The notes beneath the pieces are model-generated. The model was not told where the DNA came from. It was given only the letters and a program-made list of their open reading frames with translations, and did not search any database. A DNA stretch of 24,944 bases from a virus: IMG/VR virus record IMGVR_UViG_3300010397_000085, positions 1 through 24,944 of that record; one strand, written 5' to 3'. Made by a program: the position numbers and the translations under genes. This document shows, piece by piece, positions 14,921-23,492 of the stretch; positions within the stretch are counted from its first letter, which is position 1, and every line of letters begins with the position of its first letter.

Positions 14921-15259
14921 ATGAACTATCTTGGCGTAGCAACTGACGAAATTCTGGCAACTAAACTCACCATGCAAGGTGCGGGATCTACCGCAATCAC
15001 TGGCATGTACCATACCACCGCGACACTGAGCCCTGCTTCTGTTGCGGCAAACACCACTGCTGAACAAACATTTACGGTCGCAGGCGTAGCTGTAGGTGAC
15101 GTACTGTTCGTGAACAAACCGACCGCACAAGCAGGCCTCGGTATTGCCGGCGTACGCGCAAGTGCCGCCAATCAGATCGCTATCACCTTTGTGAATGCAA
15201 CGGCATCGCCTATTGTGCCAACTGCAAGCCAGGTGTACCAGATTGGTGGTCTGCGGTAA
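14921..15259 (+). CDS. Virion-associated beta-rich protein, 112 aa
   Basis: AAGGGA precedes the ATG at a good distance. The product is Ala/Thr/Val-rich. Its central pattern, TVAGVAVGDVLFVNKP then AGLGIAGVRASAANQIAITF, is common in small phage head or tail decoration proteins with a compact beta-sandwich. A structural role is inferred from this and from the position. It overlaps the next gene by one base (TAATG). No signal peptide or enzyme motif is seen. Confidence 0.65.
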   Translation: MNYLGVATDEILATKLTMQGAGSTAITGMYHTTATLSPASVAANTTAEQTFTVAGVAVGDVLFVNKPTAQAGLGIAGVRASAANQIAITFVNATASPIVPTASQVYQIGGLR

Positions 15260-15840
15260 TGAAGAACTTTCACATTCTTGCGAATGGCGTTGACGTAAAT
15301 CCGCTTGTCCTGGCAATCAAGAGACGCCCTGACTTGTGGAAAGAAGACACATTCTTGCGTCATTATCCGCAAGGGCCATTCGGAGAGACTGAAACTATTA
15401 TGCTTCGCTTCCCTGAGAAGGTGGAAGGGCTGACAGAAGAACAGATCGAACTGTATAAGGCCAATCAATTAGCTGGTCATGACCAATACGAAGCAATTGA
15501 TTACCCAGCCTATAAGATTCTGCATGAAGCTCGCGGAATCGTGAGCAATCTTATGGCACGTGTTGCTGGTGAGAGGCTAGGCCGGGTGATGATCAACAAA
15601 ATTGTTCCTGGAGGCCGCATTTTCCCGCATGCTGATACCCCAGAGCAAACGCGGTATTACACGCGGTTCCATGTTGTCCTGCAAGGACTTCCAGGAGCAA
15701 TTCTGAAATGCGGGGACGAGCAATTGAATATGCTGACTGGTGATTGCTTCTGGTTCGATAACAGTCAGACTCATGAGGTAATTAACAACAGCGGTGCAGA
15801 TCGCATCAGTATGGTTGTGGATATCAGGACTTCTCGATGA
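15259..15840 (+). CDS. Aspartyl/asparaginyl hydroxylase-like 2OG-Fe(II) oxygenase, 193 aa
   Basis: The C-terminal half shows the double-stranded beta-helix pattern of 2-oxoglutarate/Fe(II) dioxygenases of the aspartyl/asparaginyl beta-hydroxylase type. There is an HxD pair at His124/Asp126 (FPHAD), a distal metal His172 (QTHEV), and Arg182 (DRIS), the likely 2OG-binding residue. Such enzymes hydroxylate protein or peptide side chains using O2 and 2OG. The substrate here is unknown; virion or host proteins are both possible. The N-terminal 90 residues are less clear. The gene is coupled to its neighbours by one- and four-base overlaps, within a structural operon. Confidence 0.8.
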   Translation: MKNFHILANGVDVNPLVLAIKRRPDLWKEDTFLRHYPQGPFGETETIMLRFPEKVEGLTEEQIELYKANQLAGHDQYEAIDYPAYKILHEARGIVSNLMARVAGERLGRVMINKIVPGGRIFPHADTPEQTRYYTRFHVVLQGLPGAILKCGDEQLNMLTGDCFWFDNSQTHEVINNSGADRISMVVDIRTSR

Positions 15841-16295
15841 TTACTTTCTCGATTGAGCCGTTTTCTTTGGTGTATGCAGAGCTTCGGCCTTTGCTGGAAA
15901 TGCATTACCAGGAGATTTCCACGCACAAAGACCATAATGTCTCGCTTGATCCTATTGTTGAAGCGTATCGGGCGCGAGAATTGGACGGGACTTTGATGAT
16001 GGTGATTGGCCGTGAGAAAGGCATTATTTCTGCCTATTTCGTCTGCTTCATCGCGCCTGGGCTGCACTATCGTTCTTGTCTTACCTGCTCGCCTGATATT
16101 TTCTATGTCGAACCGACGAAACGAGGCAACCGGACAGCGATTCAGATGTTCAAGTTTGTCAAAGAAGAATTGAAACGGCGCAAAGTGATGCGTTGGGCGG
16201 TTGGAAGCAAGGTAGAGCATGATGCTTCGGCGTTGTTTGAATATCTTGGATTCAAGCCAGTAGAAAAAACATATGAAATGTGGCTGGAGGACTGA
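15837..16295 (+). CDS. GNAT-like N-acetyltransferase, 152 aa
   Basis: The protein has the length and pattern of a GNAT fold. A hydrophobic strand at DIFYVEPTKRGNRTA (87-101) is followed by a helix, corresponding to the acetyl-CoA-binding motif A, though with Asn where a Gly is usual. The C-terminus LFEYLGFKPVEKTYEMWL (133-150) is typical of motif B. It would move an acetyl group from acetyl-CoA to an unknown amine or protein. The gene overlaps the hydroxylase-like gene (ATGA), so the two enzymes are made together. Similar acetyltransferases are known in podovirus virion operons; their purpose is unclear. Confidence 0.75.
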   Translation: MITFSIEPFSLVYAELRPLLEMHYQEISTHKDHNVSLDPIVEAYRARELDGTLMMVIGREKGIISAYFVCFIAPGLHYRSCLTCSPDIFYVEPTKRGNRTAIQMFKFVKEELKRRKVMRWAVGSKVEHDASALFEYLGFKPVEKTYEMWLED

Positions 16296-16297
16296 TC

Positions 16298-17119
16298 ATG
16301 GTTGCAGCGGCGGTAGGGATTGGGTCAGCAGTTGCTGGTTTGGCCGGCTCAGCAATGAGTTCGAATGCATCAAAATCCGCAGCAAATACACAAGCTGCGG
16401 CGGCTGATCGTGCTTCTCAACTGCAAATGCAGCAGTTCCAGCAGATGCAAGGGAATCTACAGCCCTATATGCAGGCGGGGCAAGCTGGTCTTAGTGGGTT
16501 GATGGGGATTCTAGGTCTGCCGGGTGGTAATACTAGCGGCCCAATTGGTCAACTAGCGAATCGACTTAACACGCCATTCAGCTTCAACCCTTCTGACTTG
16601 GAAAATACGCCAGGTTATCAATTCACCTTGCAGCAGGCGCTCAAGGCAATGAATAATCAGAACTCAGCGCAAGGTCTTGGACTGTCTGGAGCGCAGGAAA
16701 AGGGTTTGATGCAATATGCCACTGGCTTAGCAAATCAGACCTATGGCGATCAATACAACCGGGCATTGCAGCAATTTACTGCCAATTATGGCCTTGCATC
16801 TGACCAAGCTAACCGTTTGGCCGCCCTAGCTGGTCTTGGTCAAAATGCTGCTGCTGGTGTCGGCAACGCTGGTATTCAAACTGGTTCCAATATTGGCAAT
16901 CTGATGGCTGGCGCAGCAAATGCACAAGCAGCCGGCCAAATCGGTAGCGCTAATGCGATCAATGCAGGACTTGGAAGCCTGAGCAATAGCGGAATGCTTT
17001 ATGCAATGCTGCGTGGGAATAATCCGAGTGTTGCTGCCCCTAGTTCGTCTGGCGGTATCTATGGCGGCGACACTGGGAATGGGTTCGGAATGGGCGATCA
17101 ATTTGCCGGATACGCGTAA
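16298..17119 (+). CDS. DNA-ejection protein, gp7-like, 273 aa
   Basis: The ATG at 16298 is chosen because GGAGG (16286-16290) lies seven bases before it. A GTG at 16280 would include that SD. The N-terminus is hydrophobic and Gly/Ala-rich (residues 1-22). It is followed by a Gln-rich helical segment (QLQMQQFQQMQGN), a conserved-looking TPGYQFTLQQALKAM, then Asn/Ala/Gly-rich repeats. This is the layout of small P22-type internal ejection proteins, which leave the virion with the DNA and enter the cell envelope. Order relative to the next two genes matches P22 genes 7, 20, 16. Confidence 0.78.
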   Translation: MVAAAVGIGSAVAGLAGSAMSSNASKSAANTQAAAADRASQLQMQQFQQMQGNLQPYMQAGQAGLSGLMGILGLPGGNTSGPIGQLANRLNTPFSFNPSDLENTPGYQFTLQQALKAMNNQNSAQGLGLSGAQEKGLMQYATGLANQTYGDQYNRALQQFTANYGLASDQANRLAALAGLGQNAAAGVGNAGIQTGSNIGNLMAGAANAQAAGQIGSANAINAGLGSLSNSGMLYAMLRGNNPSVAAPSSSGGIYGGDTGNGFGMGDQFAGYA

Positions 17120-17135
17120 AGTTTTGGAGTAAAAA

Positions 17136-18671
17136 ATGCCACCATTAGACCCAACTATCCCGCTTGGAATTAAGCCCTATGCTGGGCCTGATGTTCAGGG
17201 CGTTATGCAGACCGCTGGCGGCTTGCTAGGCCTCCAATCGCGTCAACAGCAATTGCAGGCGAATCAGATCATTTCTGATGCCTACAAGCAGTCTACCGAC
17301 CCGACTACCGGAGAAACTGATTTCGGCAAGCTTCAGGCTTTGGTGAGCCAGAGTCCTGCCGCTGCATTCCTGCCTGAGTTCATGGGCAAGATCGCCCAGC
17401 AACGTAATCAGCAAGTGCAGTTTGATACTTCCAAGCTAGACTTGGCATTAAAGCAGCAGACTGATATCCGAAACCGAATCGGTTCTCTTCGTGCTGCGCC
17501 TGGATTCGGCCAGCAAGACATGGGCGCCCAGATCAAAGATACGATCATTGGTGCTGTTCAAGCCGGCACACTTCCAGTGAATCAGGCGATTCAGGAATTG
17601 CAAAATATTCCCAAGACTCCGCAAGAGCAGGCAGCATGGGTAAATCAGCATTTCCTGAACTCGATGAGTGGTGAAGCGAAGATTCGCGCACTGCTTCCGC
17701 AAACTCAAGTCGTGAACACTGGCGGGACCTCCGAAGTTATGGCGATTGACCCGATGACCGGGCAGCCGGCAGTCACCGGTCGATTCCTCAATACGATGAC
17801 GCCAGGCGAGGCAGCAACGCCTGTGCAGGCTACTACTCCTAGTGGAACGCCATATTCGATCACCAAGCAGCAGTTTGCCAATATGGCGGCTGGTGCTGGA
17901 AAAACTCCGCAGCAGGGCGCAGGAGGCTATACGGGGCGCATACAGAACCCAATGCAAGCGCAGTCTGATGTGCCGATGGGCGGCGTTCAAGCTGGCCTGT
18001 CCCCTGCTGAACAGGCGAGACAAACTGCTGGCGCCACTGCACAGGCTCAAGGCTCAGCTAAGGCTGCGCAGGAACTGGTGGATAGCACTGGAGACGCGCC
18101 GATGCGTATCAACCTGCTGAACCAAGCCCGTGACGCATTGAAGAGCATCACGACTGGCCCGGGGACTGAATGGCGAAACAATGCCAAGTCCCTGATCGCG
18201 GCAACGCCAGGTCTTGGCGATATCGCCCGTGCTGCCGGCCTGAACCCTGACAATATTAAGAACTATGACGAGTTCAAGAAAATCATGGTTCAGTATGGCA
18301 ATCGCGTCTCTGCTGGCCTTGGTGGAGGAACTGATGCACGTCTGAATGCTGCCCTGACTGGCAACGCCAACCCGGCAATTTCCAGCATGGCGAACGAGGA
18401 TATCCTCACCAAGACGATTGCTGCTGAGAAGATGCGGCAGGCTCAGGCATATGCCTTCCAGAACTCGGGAGTTCCGCCTGACCAATTCAACAAATGGCAG
18501 ACCCAATGGAACAAAGAAGTAAGCCCTGACGCATTCGTATATGCATCCATGAGTGCGCCACAGCAGAAGGCCTTCATCAGTCGCATGAAGCCGGCAGAGT
18601 TGACTACTTTTAAACGAAATCTTGGCAATTTAGTGCGTAGCGGAGTTATTGAAATGCCAGGGGGCCAATAA
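17136..18671 (+). CDS. DNA-ejection/internal virion protein, gp20-like, 511 aa
   Basis: This is a long, mostly helical, Gln/Ala-rich protein without catalytic motifs. It begins with a short Pro-rich segment, has Gln-rich helices (about 35-60 and 90-115), a Thr/Pro/Gly-rich middle (about 195-300), and a helical C-terminus. Placed second of three ejection-type genes, it fits the gp20 role: an injected protein that helps form the DNA conduit through the periplasm. A GGAG SD precedes the ATG. The TAA overlaps the next ATG. The assignment is by composition and order rather than by a specific motif. Confidence 0.7.
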   Translation: MPPLDPTIPLGIKPYAGPDVQGVMQTAGGLLGLQSRQQQLQANQIISDAYKQSTDPTTGETDFGKLQALVSQSPAAAFLPEFMGKIAQQRNQQVQFDTSKLDLALKQQTDIRNRIGSLRAAPGFGQQDMGAQIKDTIIGAVQAGTLPVNQAIQELQNIPKTPQEQAAWVNQHFLNSMSGEAKIRALLPQTQVVNTGGTSEVMAIDPMTGQPAVTGRFLNTMTPGEAATPVQATTPSGTPYSITKQQFANMAAGAGKTPQQGAGGYTGRIQNPMQAQSDVPMGGVQAGLSPAEQARQTAGATAQAQGSAKAAQELVDSTGDAPMRINLLNQARDALKSITTGPGTEWRNNAKSLIAATPGLGDIARAAGLNPDNIKNYDEFKKIMVQYGNRVSAGLGGGTDARLNAALTGNANPAISSMANEDILTKTIAAEKMRQAQAYAFQNSGVPPDQFNKWQTQWNKEVSPDAFVYASMSAPQQKAFISRMKPAELTTFKRNLGNLVRSGVIEMPGGQ

Positions 18672-21289
18672 TGGCTGATTACACCGATCTGATCCAATCT
18701 GCTGCACGTCAGTACAACATCGATCCTGCTCTTTTGCAGGCGGTAATTCGCACCGAAAGCAGCGGGAATCCGAATGCCAAAGGACCGCCTACCAAATATG
18801 GCGCGGCCCGGGGCATTGCGCAGCTTTTGCCACAAACTGCTGCTGCGCTTGGCGTAAAGAACCCAAATGATCCAGCAGAAGCCATCCCCGCCATGGCAAA
18901 ACTGCTTGACCAGAATCTGACGCGCTATGGCAACGTTGAGGATGCCCTGCACGCCTACCATGGAGGAACGGATCAAGCGAACTGGGGGCCAAAGACGCAA
19001 GCCTATGCGCAAACTGTGCTTAGCCGCGTGAATCAGCCGAAGAATCTGCCTGGGATTCCTTCTAGCGCGAACAATAATACCCAGAGCGACGAGGATATCT
19101 TCGCTGCGATGAGTGGCGCTCCAAAGCAAAGTGCGGCACAACCTGGCACGCAATCGGATGATGCGATCTTCCAGGCGATGACTCGCCAAGATACTAAAGC
19201 TGCACCACAACAAACTGCTGCGCCCATTGCTGCGCCTGCTGGACAGCCTACTCCCGGATTCCTTGGCTCTCTGCAATCTGCTGGTGCAGGTGCAGGCAAA
19301 GCATTTGGCGAAGGCATGCTCGGCCTTCAGAGCTTGTACGGGAAGGCACTAAAAGCCCAAGAAGAATTTATTGCTAATCATCCTGTTGCTGGACGATTAG
19401 TAGAGGCTGTCACTAATCCAGCGCAGGCAGTAGTAAGGGCATTCGATCAGACTCCAACTACTCCCACTCTTTCAAGTTTGATTACAGGGCAACGTCCTCA
19501 AAGCCCTCTAGCACAAGCTGGCCAATGGCTGATAAATGACGCTGCACAAGGCCGTGCTAAGCTTGAAGCTGAAAACGCGCCTTACATGGCCGCTGCTCCG
19601 ATTGCCAATGTTGGCGGTCAAATCGTTGGCACTGTCGCGCCAGGTGCTGCCGCGGCCAAAGGTCTTGGCGCAGTTGGTAATGTCGCTGCTCGGACTATCG
19701 GCGCTGAATCTGTTGCCGCACCATTTATTCAAGCAATTTCTACTGGTGGCGCTAGCTCTGGTGGTCTTTCTGGATTGGCAGGACTAGGGGCGCGTGCTGC
19801 TGGTGGTGCGATTACTGGCGCCGGCATGGGGGCAGTCTATAGCCCTGACAATATTGGTACTTCTGCGGCAATTAGTGGCGCTGTTCCTGTGATTGGTGCT
19901 GGGCTTGGTGCTGCTGGGAGATATGGAGCAAATCTATATCGTAGTTTAAAGCAACCATTTACAGAAGCTGGGCAGCAAGAAATTGCACAAAATATTATTC
20001 GTAATGCAGCCCAAGGCGCGCCTGTGGCAATGAATACTGCAGAAATGGTTCCAGGATCAATTCCAACTCTGGCAGAAGCCACAAATAATCCAGGAATTGC
20101 TACTCTCCAGCGAACTATGCGCGACCTCAATCCTAATGCATTTGCAGAACGTGAAGCATCTAATGCTGCGGCACGTCTATCTGCATTAGGTGAAATTGTC
20201 GGAACTCCAGAACAACTTTCTGCGGCTCGTTTGTCGAGGGCCGCAGAAGCTGCCGATAACTACTTGTCTACAAATGTGAGTATCCCGACTTCGGACACTG
20301 TATATCAAACACTGAAAAAAACTCCTGCGTTCCAATCTGCATTCAAGCAAGCGCAAGATATGGCAAAAAATCAAGGAGTAGCTTCGATAGAAAGAACCAT
20401 AGAACGTTCTGCTCCATTTTCTGGAGTAGGGGGGCAAACTGCTGATCAACTCCGGGAGACGTATGTATCTGGTCGTGGGTTGCAATATGTAAAGCAAGCA
20501 CTGGATGATCAGATTGATTCAGCTATGCGTTCCGGTGAAACTGGAAAAGCACGAAACATTTTGGGGATCAAGGACAAGCTTGTGGGGATGATGGACGAGG
20601 CGATTCCAGATTATGCAAATGCTCGCGCTCAGTTTGCGTCGCAGTCTGGGCCAATTGATGCAATGCAATATTTGCAATCTTTGCGATTGGTTGACGCACA
20701 AGGGAACGTTACGCTGGCTAAAATCCAAAATGCATTAGCCGGTCTTCAAAAAGCGCAATCTAAGCCTGGCCTATCAACAGCGAAAAACGTAACACCTGAC
20801 CAAATCACGGCGCTTTCTGCGATTCGTGATGATTTGTTGCGACAGTCTCAAACTCAAGCCGGGAAATCCGTGGGGTCTGCAACTGGCCAAAATCTGGCAA
20901 TGCAAAATATGCTTCGAAATGCTCTTCCAGGGAAGATTGGTTCTTTTGCTGCTAATGCTCCAGCTGGCTCAATTGGTGGCGCAGGAGGGGCCGGACTGGG
21001 GTACTTGCTTGGTGGCCCAATGGGGGCCGCCGCAGGAACTCCTATTGGAGCAGGCGTTGGTCGTATGTTTAATTCATTACTTGAGCAACAGAACCAGAAG
21101 ATTGCCCAGAACATTACAGATATGATGTTGAATTCACCTCAAGGGATCGCGGCTCTCCAGAATGCAGCCCGTAGTACTAGTCCACGTCTTCAAGTTTCCA
21201 GGGGAATCCAAGGATTGATGCAACCAGGCGCTGTCGGTTCCCTCATGCAGTTGAATCGGCAGCCTGTTGTCGTTGAAGGATCGCGCTGA
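18671..21289 (+). CDS. DNA-ejection protein with N-terminal lytic transglycosylase, gp16-like, 872 aa
   Basis: Residues 1-120 form a soluble lytic transglycosylase (SLT) domain. They show DPALLQAVIRTESSGNPNA with catalytic Glu29, ARGIAQLLPQTA, and AYHGG near residue 95. This domain cleaves peptidoglycan so the injection machinery can cross the wall. Residues about 120-200 are a disordered Ala/Pro/Gln linker. The large remainder is Ala/Gly-rich with hydrophobic stretches that could insert into membrane (about 285-410 and 755-800). It is third and largest of the ejection trio, as P22 gp16. Codons in the middle (about 19900-20750) are visibly more AT-rich than in the SLT part, suggesting mosaic origin. 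Confidence 0.85.
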   Translation: MADYTDLIQSAARQYNIDPALLQAVIRTESSGNPNAKGPPTKYGAARGIAQLLPQTAAALGVKNPNDPAEAIPAMAKLLDQNLTRYGNVEDALHAYHGGTDQANWGPKTQAYAQTVLSRVNQPKNLPGIPSSANNNTQSDEDIFAAMSGAPKQSAAQPGTQSDDAIFQAMTRQDTKAAPQQTAAPIAAPAGQPTPGFLGSLQSAGAGAGKAFGEGMLGLQSLYGKALKAQEEFIANHPVAGRLVEAVTNPAQAVVRAFDQTPTTPTLSSLITGQRPQSPLAQAGQWLINDAAQGRAKLEAENAPYMAAAPIANVGGQIVGTVAPGAAAAKGLGAVGNVAARTIGAESVAAPFIQAISTGGASSGGLSGLAGLGARAAGGAITGAGMGAVYSPDNIGTSAAISGAVPVIGAGLGAAGRYGANLYRSLKQPFTEAGQQEIAQNIIRNAAQGAPVAMNTAEMVPGSIPTLAEATNNPGIATLQRTMRDLNPNAFAEREASNAAARLSALGEIVGTPEQLSAARLSRAAEAADNYLSTNVSIPTSDTVYQTLKKTPAFQSAFKQAQDMAKNQGVASIERTIERSAPFSGVGGQTADQLRETYVSGRGLQYVKQALDDQIDSAMRSGETGKARNILGIKDKLVGMMDEAIPDYANARAQFASQSGPIDAMQYLQSLRLVDAQGNVTLAKIQNALAGLQKAQSKPGLSTAKNVTPDQITALSAIRDDLLRQSQTQAGKSVGSATGQNLAMQNMLRNALPGKIGSFAANAPAGSIGGAGGAGLGYLLGGPMGAAAGTPIGAGVGRMFNSLLEQQNQKIAQNITDMMLNSPQGIAALQNAARSTSPRLQVSRGIQGLMQPGAVGSLMQLNRQPVVVEGSR

Positions 21290-21375
21290 TAGGAAGCCAT
21301 CAATGAAACACCAAGCCCAATAAATGATAATTGGCGTCCAGATAACGTAATTTGACATGATAATCGGAGTTAAGA
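21290..21375 (+). repeat. Intergenic gap with two ATGATAAT direct repeats
   Basis: The 86-base gap before the tailspike contains two identical octamers, at 21324-21331 and 21357-21364, spaced 33 bases apart, about three helical turns. The gap is AT-rich and ends in the tailspike SD (GGAG). A TTGACA (21352-21357) is present but has no -10 box at a proper distance, so I do not call a promoter. The repeats could be binding sites for a regulator. Confidence 0.35.
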
Positions 21376-22785
21376 ATGTCGAGCCTAATGCAAAATGGTG
21401 AACAGCAGTTTTTCGACGACAACGGGAAACCTTTGGCTCTGGGAACTGTCGCCTTCTATATCCCCAATACTACGACCCCAAAAAACACATGGCAAGACAA
21501 AGATCTTACAGTGCTTAACATCAATCCTGTCCCATTGGATGCTGCTGGTCGTGCGGTAATTTGGGGGCTAGGGACTTATCGGCAGATACTCAAAGACGCT
21601 TTCGGGGTAACAATTTGGGATAAGGTTGTTGAAACAAGTGCTTCACAATCATCTTTCGACACACTTTCCGGGTCTATCACGAATTTATCTCTGCCAACTG
21701 GCGCATCGTTCATTGGCGGTGGAGACCAACTTGTAGCGAAAGTTAATGATATTCGCAATCTTCTAAAGGTGTCGCCATCAAAATATGCGCTTGTGAATGG
21801 GCCGACTGTTACCCCATCCATTATTGGTTCCGGCGAATATTACTTAGATGCATCTGATACGACGAGTGCTGACGATGGATTTTTCGTCATTGTCGCCAAT
21901 GATGGTGGGCGTTGGAAGCGTCAAAGCCTAATCTGGCAAGCCACTACTAAGCCAGCCGATTCACCGCCATTGGAAGTTCGCCGTACTACAAGCCATACTG
22001 GCGGCACCCCTGGGTATGTTAATTCCGCCTTCAAGGCCTCTACCGAAGTTGTTGATGGCGCTGTGGCTGCGTATGAATGGACTGGCCTATTCACGTTAGA
22101 TAACAATGCTACGGCAGGTGAAAATGTAGCCCTTTATGCACAATCCAAAAAACATTCAAGTGGTTCGACATGGGCTGCAACATTTGAAATTCAGGATGGA
22201 TATGCAACTGAGCCTGCAACGGGTGCATCCCTTGGTATCGAGGTTACATGCTATGCGAATAATGGCGATACGAACCAACTTCGGAATGGTGTAAATGTTG
22301 TTGCGGCAAAGCTGCTGCCGGGTGGCACAGATTGCGAATGGGGGCGCGGCTTCTGGACTTCCAACCAGACCAACTCGCGTTTCATTGACGCGTTCTCCAA
22401 CACCGCCGTTTTCAAGACTGCGGCATTCCGCAATGCTGGTGATGCTAGCGGCTTTGTTGGGAGTGCCACGTTTAAAGACACTGGGAAGGCTAGCCTCGGC
22501 ATCGACCTGACAGGCGCCACGTACACCAGTGCAGCTATTCGTTTAGCAAATGGACAGAAGGTTTCATTTGAGCCAACCGACACCGTTACATTGAACGCTG
22601 GCGGTGGGTTGCTTATCTCCGCTGCACGCTTCCAGATGAATCAAGGCTTTTCTATCCCAAGTTCTGGCAATACCGCTGCAACTGCGACAGGTGGCACTAG
22701 TGGCGCTCTTCCTGCTCAAGTTAATGGATATCTTATCTTCAAACTTGATGGAACAAATTACAAAATCCCTTACTATGGAAACTAA
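21376..22785 (+). CDS. Tailspike/tail fibre protein, 469 aa
   Basis: The first ~110 residues (MQNGEQQFFDDNGKPLALG, then VAFYIPNTTTPKNTW, DAAGRAVIWG, YRQILKDAFG) match the head-binding N-terminal domain of podovirus tailspikes and fibres, which anchors to the virion. The rest, Gly/Thr/Asn-rich and beta-type, is the likely receptor-binding part. The segment 165-200 (YYLDASDTTSADDGFFVIV) resembles fibre shaft domains. No pectate-lyase/glycosidase motif and no C-terminal autocleaving chaperone is evident, so an enzymatic role cannot be claimed. Its last position before the lysis genes is typical. GGAG lies seven bases before the ATG. Confidence 0.78.
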   Translation: MSSLMQNGEQQFFDDNGKPLALGTVAFYIPNTTTPKNTWQDKDLTVLNINPVPLDAAGRAVIWGLGTYRQILKDAFGVTIWDKVVETSASQSSFDTLSGSITNLSLPTGASFIGGGDQLVAKVNDIRNLLKVSPSKYALVNGPTVTPSIIGSGEYYLDASDTTSADDGFFVIVANDGGRWKRQSLIWQATTKPADSPPLEVRRTTSHTGGTPGYVNSAFKASTEVVDGAVAAYEWTGLFTLDNNATAGENVALYAQSKKHSSGSTWAATFEIQDGYATEPATGASLGIEVTCYANNGDTNQLRNGVNVVAAKLLPGGTDCEWGRGFWTSNQTNSRFIDAFSNTAVFKTAAFRNAGDASGFVGSATFKDTGKASLGIDLTGATYTSAAIRLANGQKVSFEPTDTVTLNAGGGLLISAARFQMNQGFSIPSSGNTAATATGGTSGALPAQVNGYLIFKLDGTNYKIPYYGN

Positions 22786-22788
22786 GAC

Positions 22789-22947
22789 ATGATTCTTGAT
22801 AATGAACAACAGCGGCAGATTATTCTTGAGCTTGTGGAGCGTGCTCAATTCCCAGGTCATGCAATTGATATGATTGCTGAATTTAAGCGAAATGTGCAAT
22901 CTGCTCCGATCAGGCCAGTTGAGGATGATGCAGCCGAACAAGCATGA
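22789..22947 (+). CDS. Small acidic helical phage protein, 52 aa
   Basis: The gene begins four bases after the tailspike stop. The product is mostly helical: ILDNEQQRQIILELVERAQ, then PGHAIDMIAEFKRNVQSA, with an acidic tail. Short proteins of this helix-turn-helix shape often sit between tail fibre and lysis genes in podoviruses, but no function is known to me. No SD stands out, so translation is probably coupled to the tailspike gene. Confidence 0.55.
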   Translation: MILDNEQQRQIILELVERAQFPGHAIDMIAEFKRNVQSAPIRPVEDDAAEQA

Positions 22948-22948
22948 G

Positions 22949-22977
22949 TTGTGTCGCCTTTTTGCGGTGTATATAAA
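22949..22977 (+). promoter_or_regulatory. Candidate promoter for the lysis genes
   Basis: TTGTGT (22949-22954) and TATAAA (22972-22977; 5 of 6) are separated by exactly 17 bases in the gap after the 52-aa gene. The -35 is poor, so confidence is modest. A start near 22984 would give a short leader before the gene at 23008. It could give the lysis genes their own late timing. Confidence 0.3.
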
Positions 22978-23007
22978 AAGAAATTTTTATCAATGAAAGG
23001 AAATAGC

Positions 23008-23100
23008 ATGAAAAAACTGAAAGCAACCGGTGGTGGTGGTCAACAACGTCCACCAACTGAACAGAAAACCTCTGTTCCTACCAAGAAGAAGAGCAAGTGA
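23008..23100 (+). CDS. Very small Gly/Lys-rich peptide, 30 aa
   Basis: A clear SD (AAAGGA) lies before the ATG. The product starts MKKLKATGGGG and ends in a basic KKKSK tail. It is disordered and of unknown function. It resembles in composition the 55-aa protein at 2698, another Gly/Lys/Pro-rich peptide at the head of an operon. Its stop overlaps the GTG start of the next gene (GTGA), so it may serve as a translated leader. Confidence 0.5.
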   Translation: MKKLKATGGGGQQRPPTEQKTSVPTKKKSK

Positions 23101-23492
23101 ATACCTGGCGCCAACGCTTTTTATTGATGGTCTTGCTTTATTGTGCGGCCAAAGTCCATGATTTTGTGATGCTCGGATGCCCTAATAATCCGGCATGGAT
23201 GCTCATTTATCATGGAAGCGCTGGCGCCGTTGATCTGCTGCTTCTCTACTGCGCTCCATTTTTCATTTCGGAGCGTCTCTGCGACGACATACAGGCCACA
23301 TGCATTGCCTCAATCGCCGCCAATTTCGTAGGTTTCTGCGCCTACATGGCCTATGCCCCGCCAAGCTATTACAACGCTTTGATTGAGGGGCTTTGCTATG
23401 TCCAATTCCTGCGACTTTTATATGTGGGCCGCTACGATGCTGATCTACACAGGCGCGCTATGGTTCCTGGCGCTTCTGGTGTCGGGGCTTAG
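23097..23492 (+). CDS. Multi-pass membrane protein, 131 aa, GTG start
   Basis: This frame encodes about four hydrophobic segments (about residues 8-26, 34-56, 67-88 and 95-110), with several cysteines and a basic tail (LHRRAM). It is probably an inner-membrane protein. GTG at 23097 overlaps the upstream stop by four bases. There is no strong SD, so coupling is likely. Family not recognised. Position ahead of the holin and lysozyme genes suggests a lysis-timing or superinfection role, but that is inference. Its last 95 bases overlap another membrane-protein frame starting at 23398. Confidence 0.55.
   Translation: MNTWRQRFLLMVLLYCAAKVHDFVMLGCPNNPAWMLIYHGSAGAVDLLLLYCAPFFISERLCDDIQATCIASIAANFVGFCAYMAYAPPSYYNALIEGLCYVQFLRLLYVGRYDADLHRRAMVPGASGVGA

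Noticed and set aside
18443-19276. Minus-strand frame (277 codons) across the ejection genes
   Set aside because: It lies opposite two well-supported genes, has a low-complexity Arg/Ser/Leu-rich composition and no SD.
21352-21381. Promoter based on TTGACA before the tailspike
   Set aside because: No -10-like hexamer lies 16-18 bases downstream; the nearest TATAAT-like sequences overlap or precede it.
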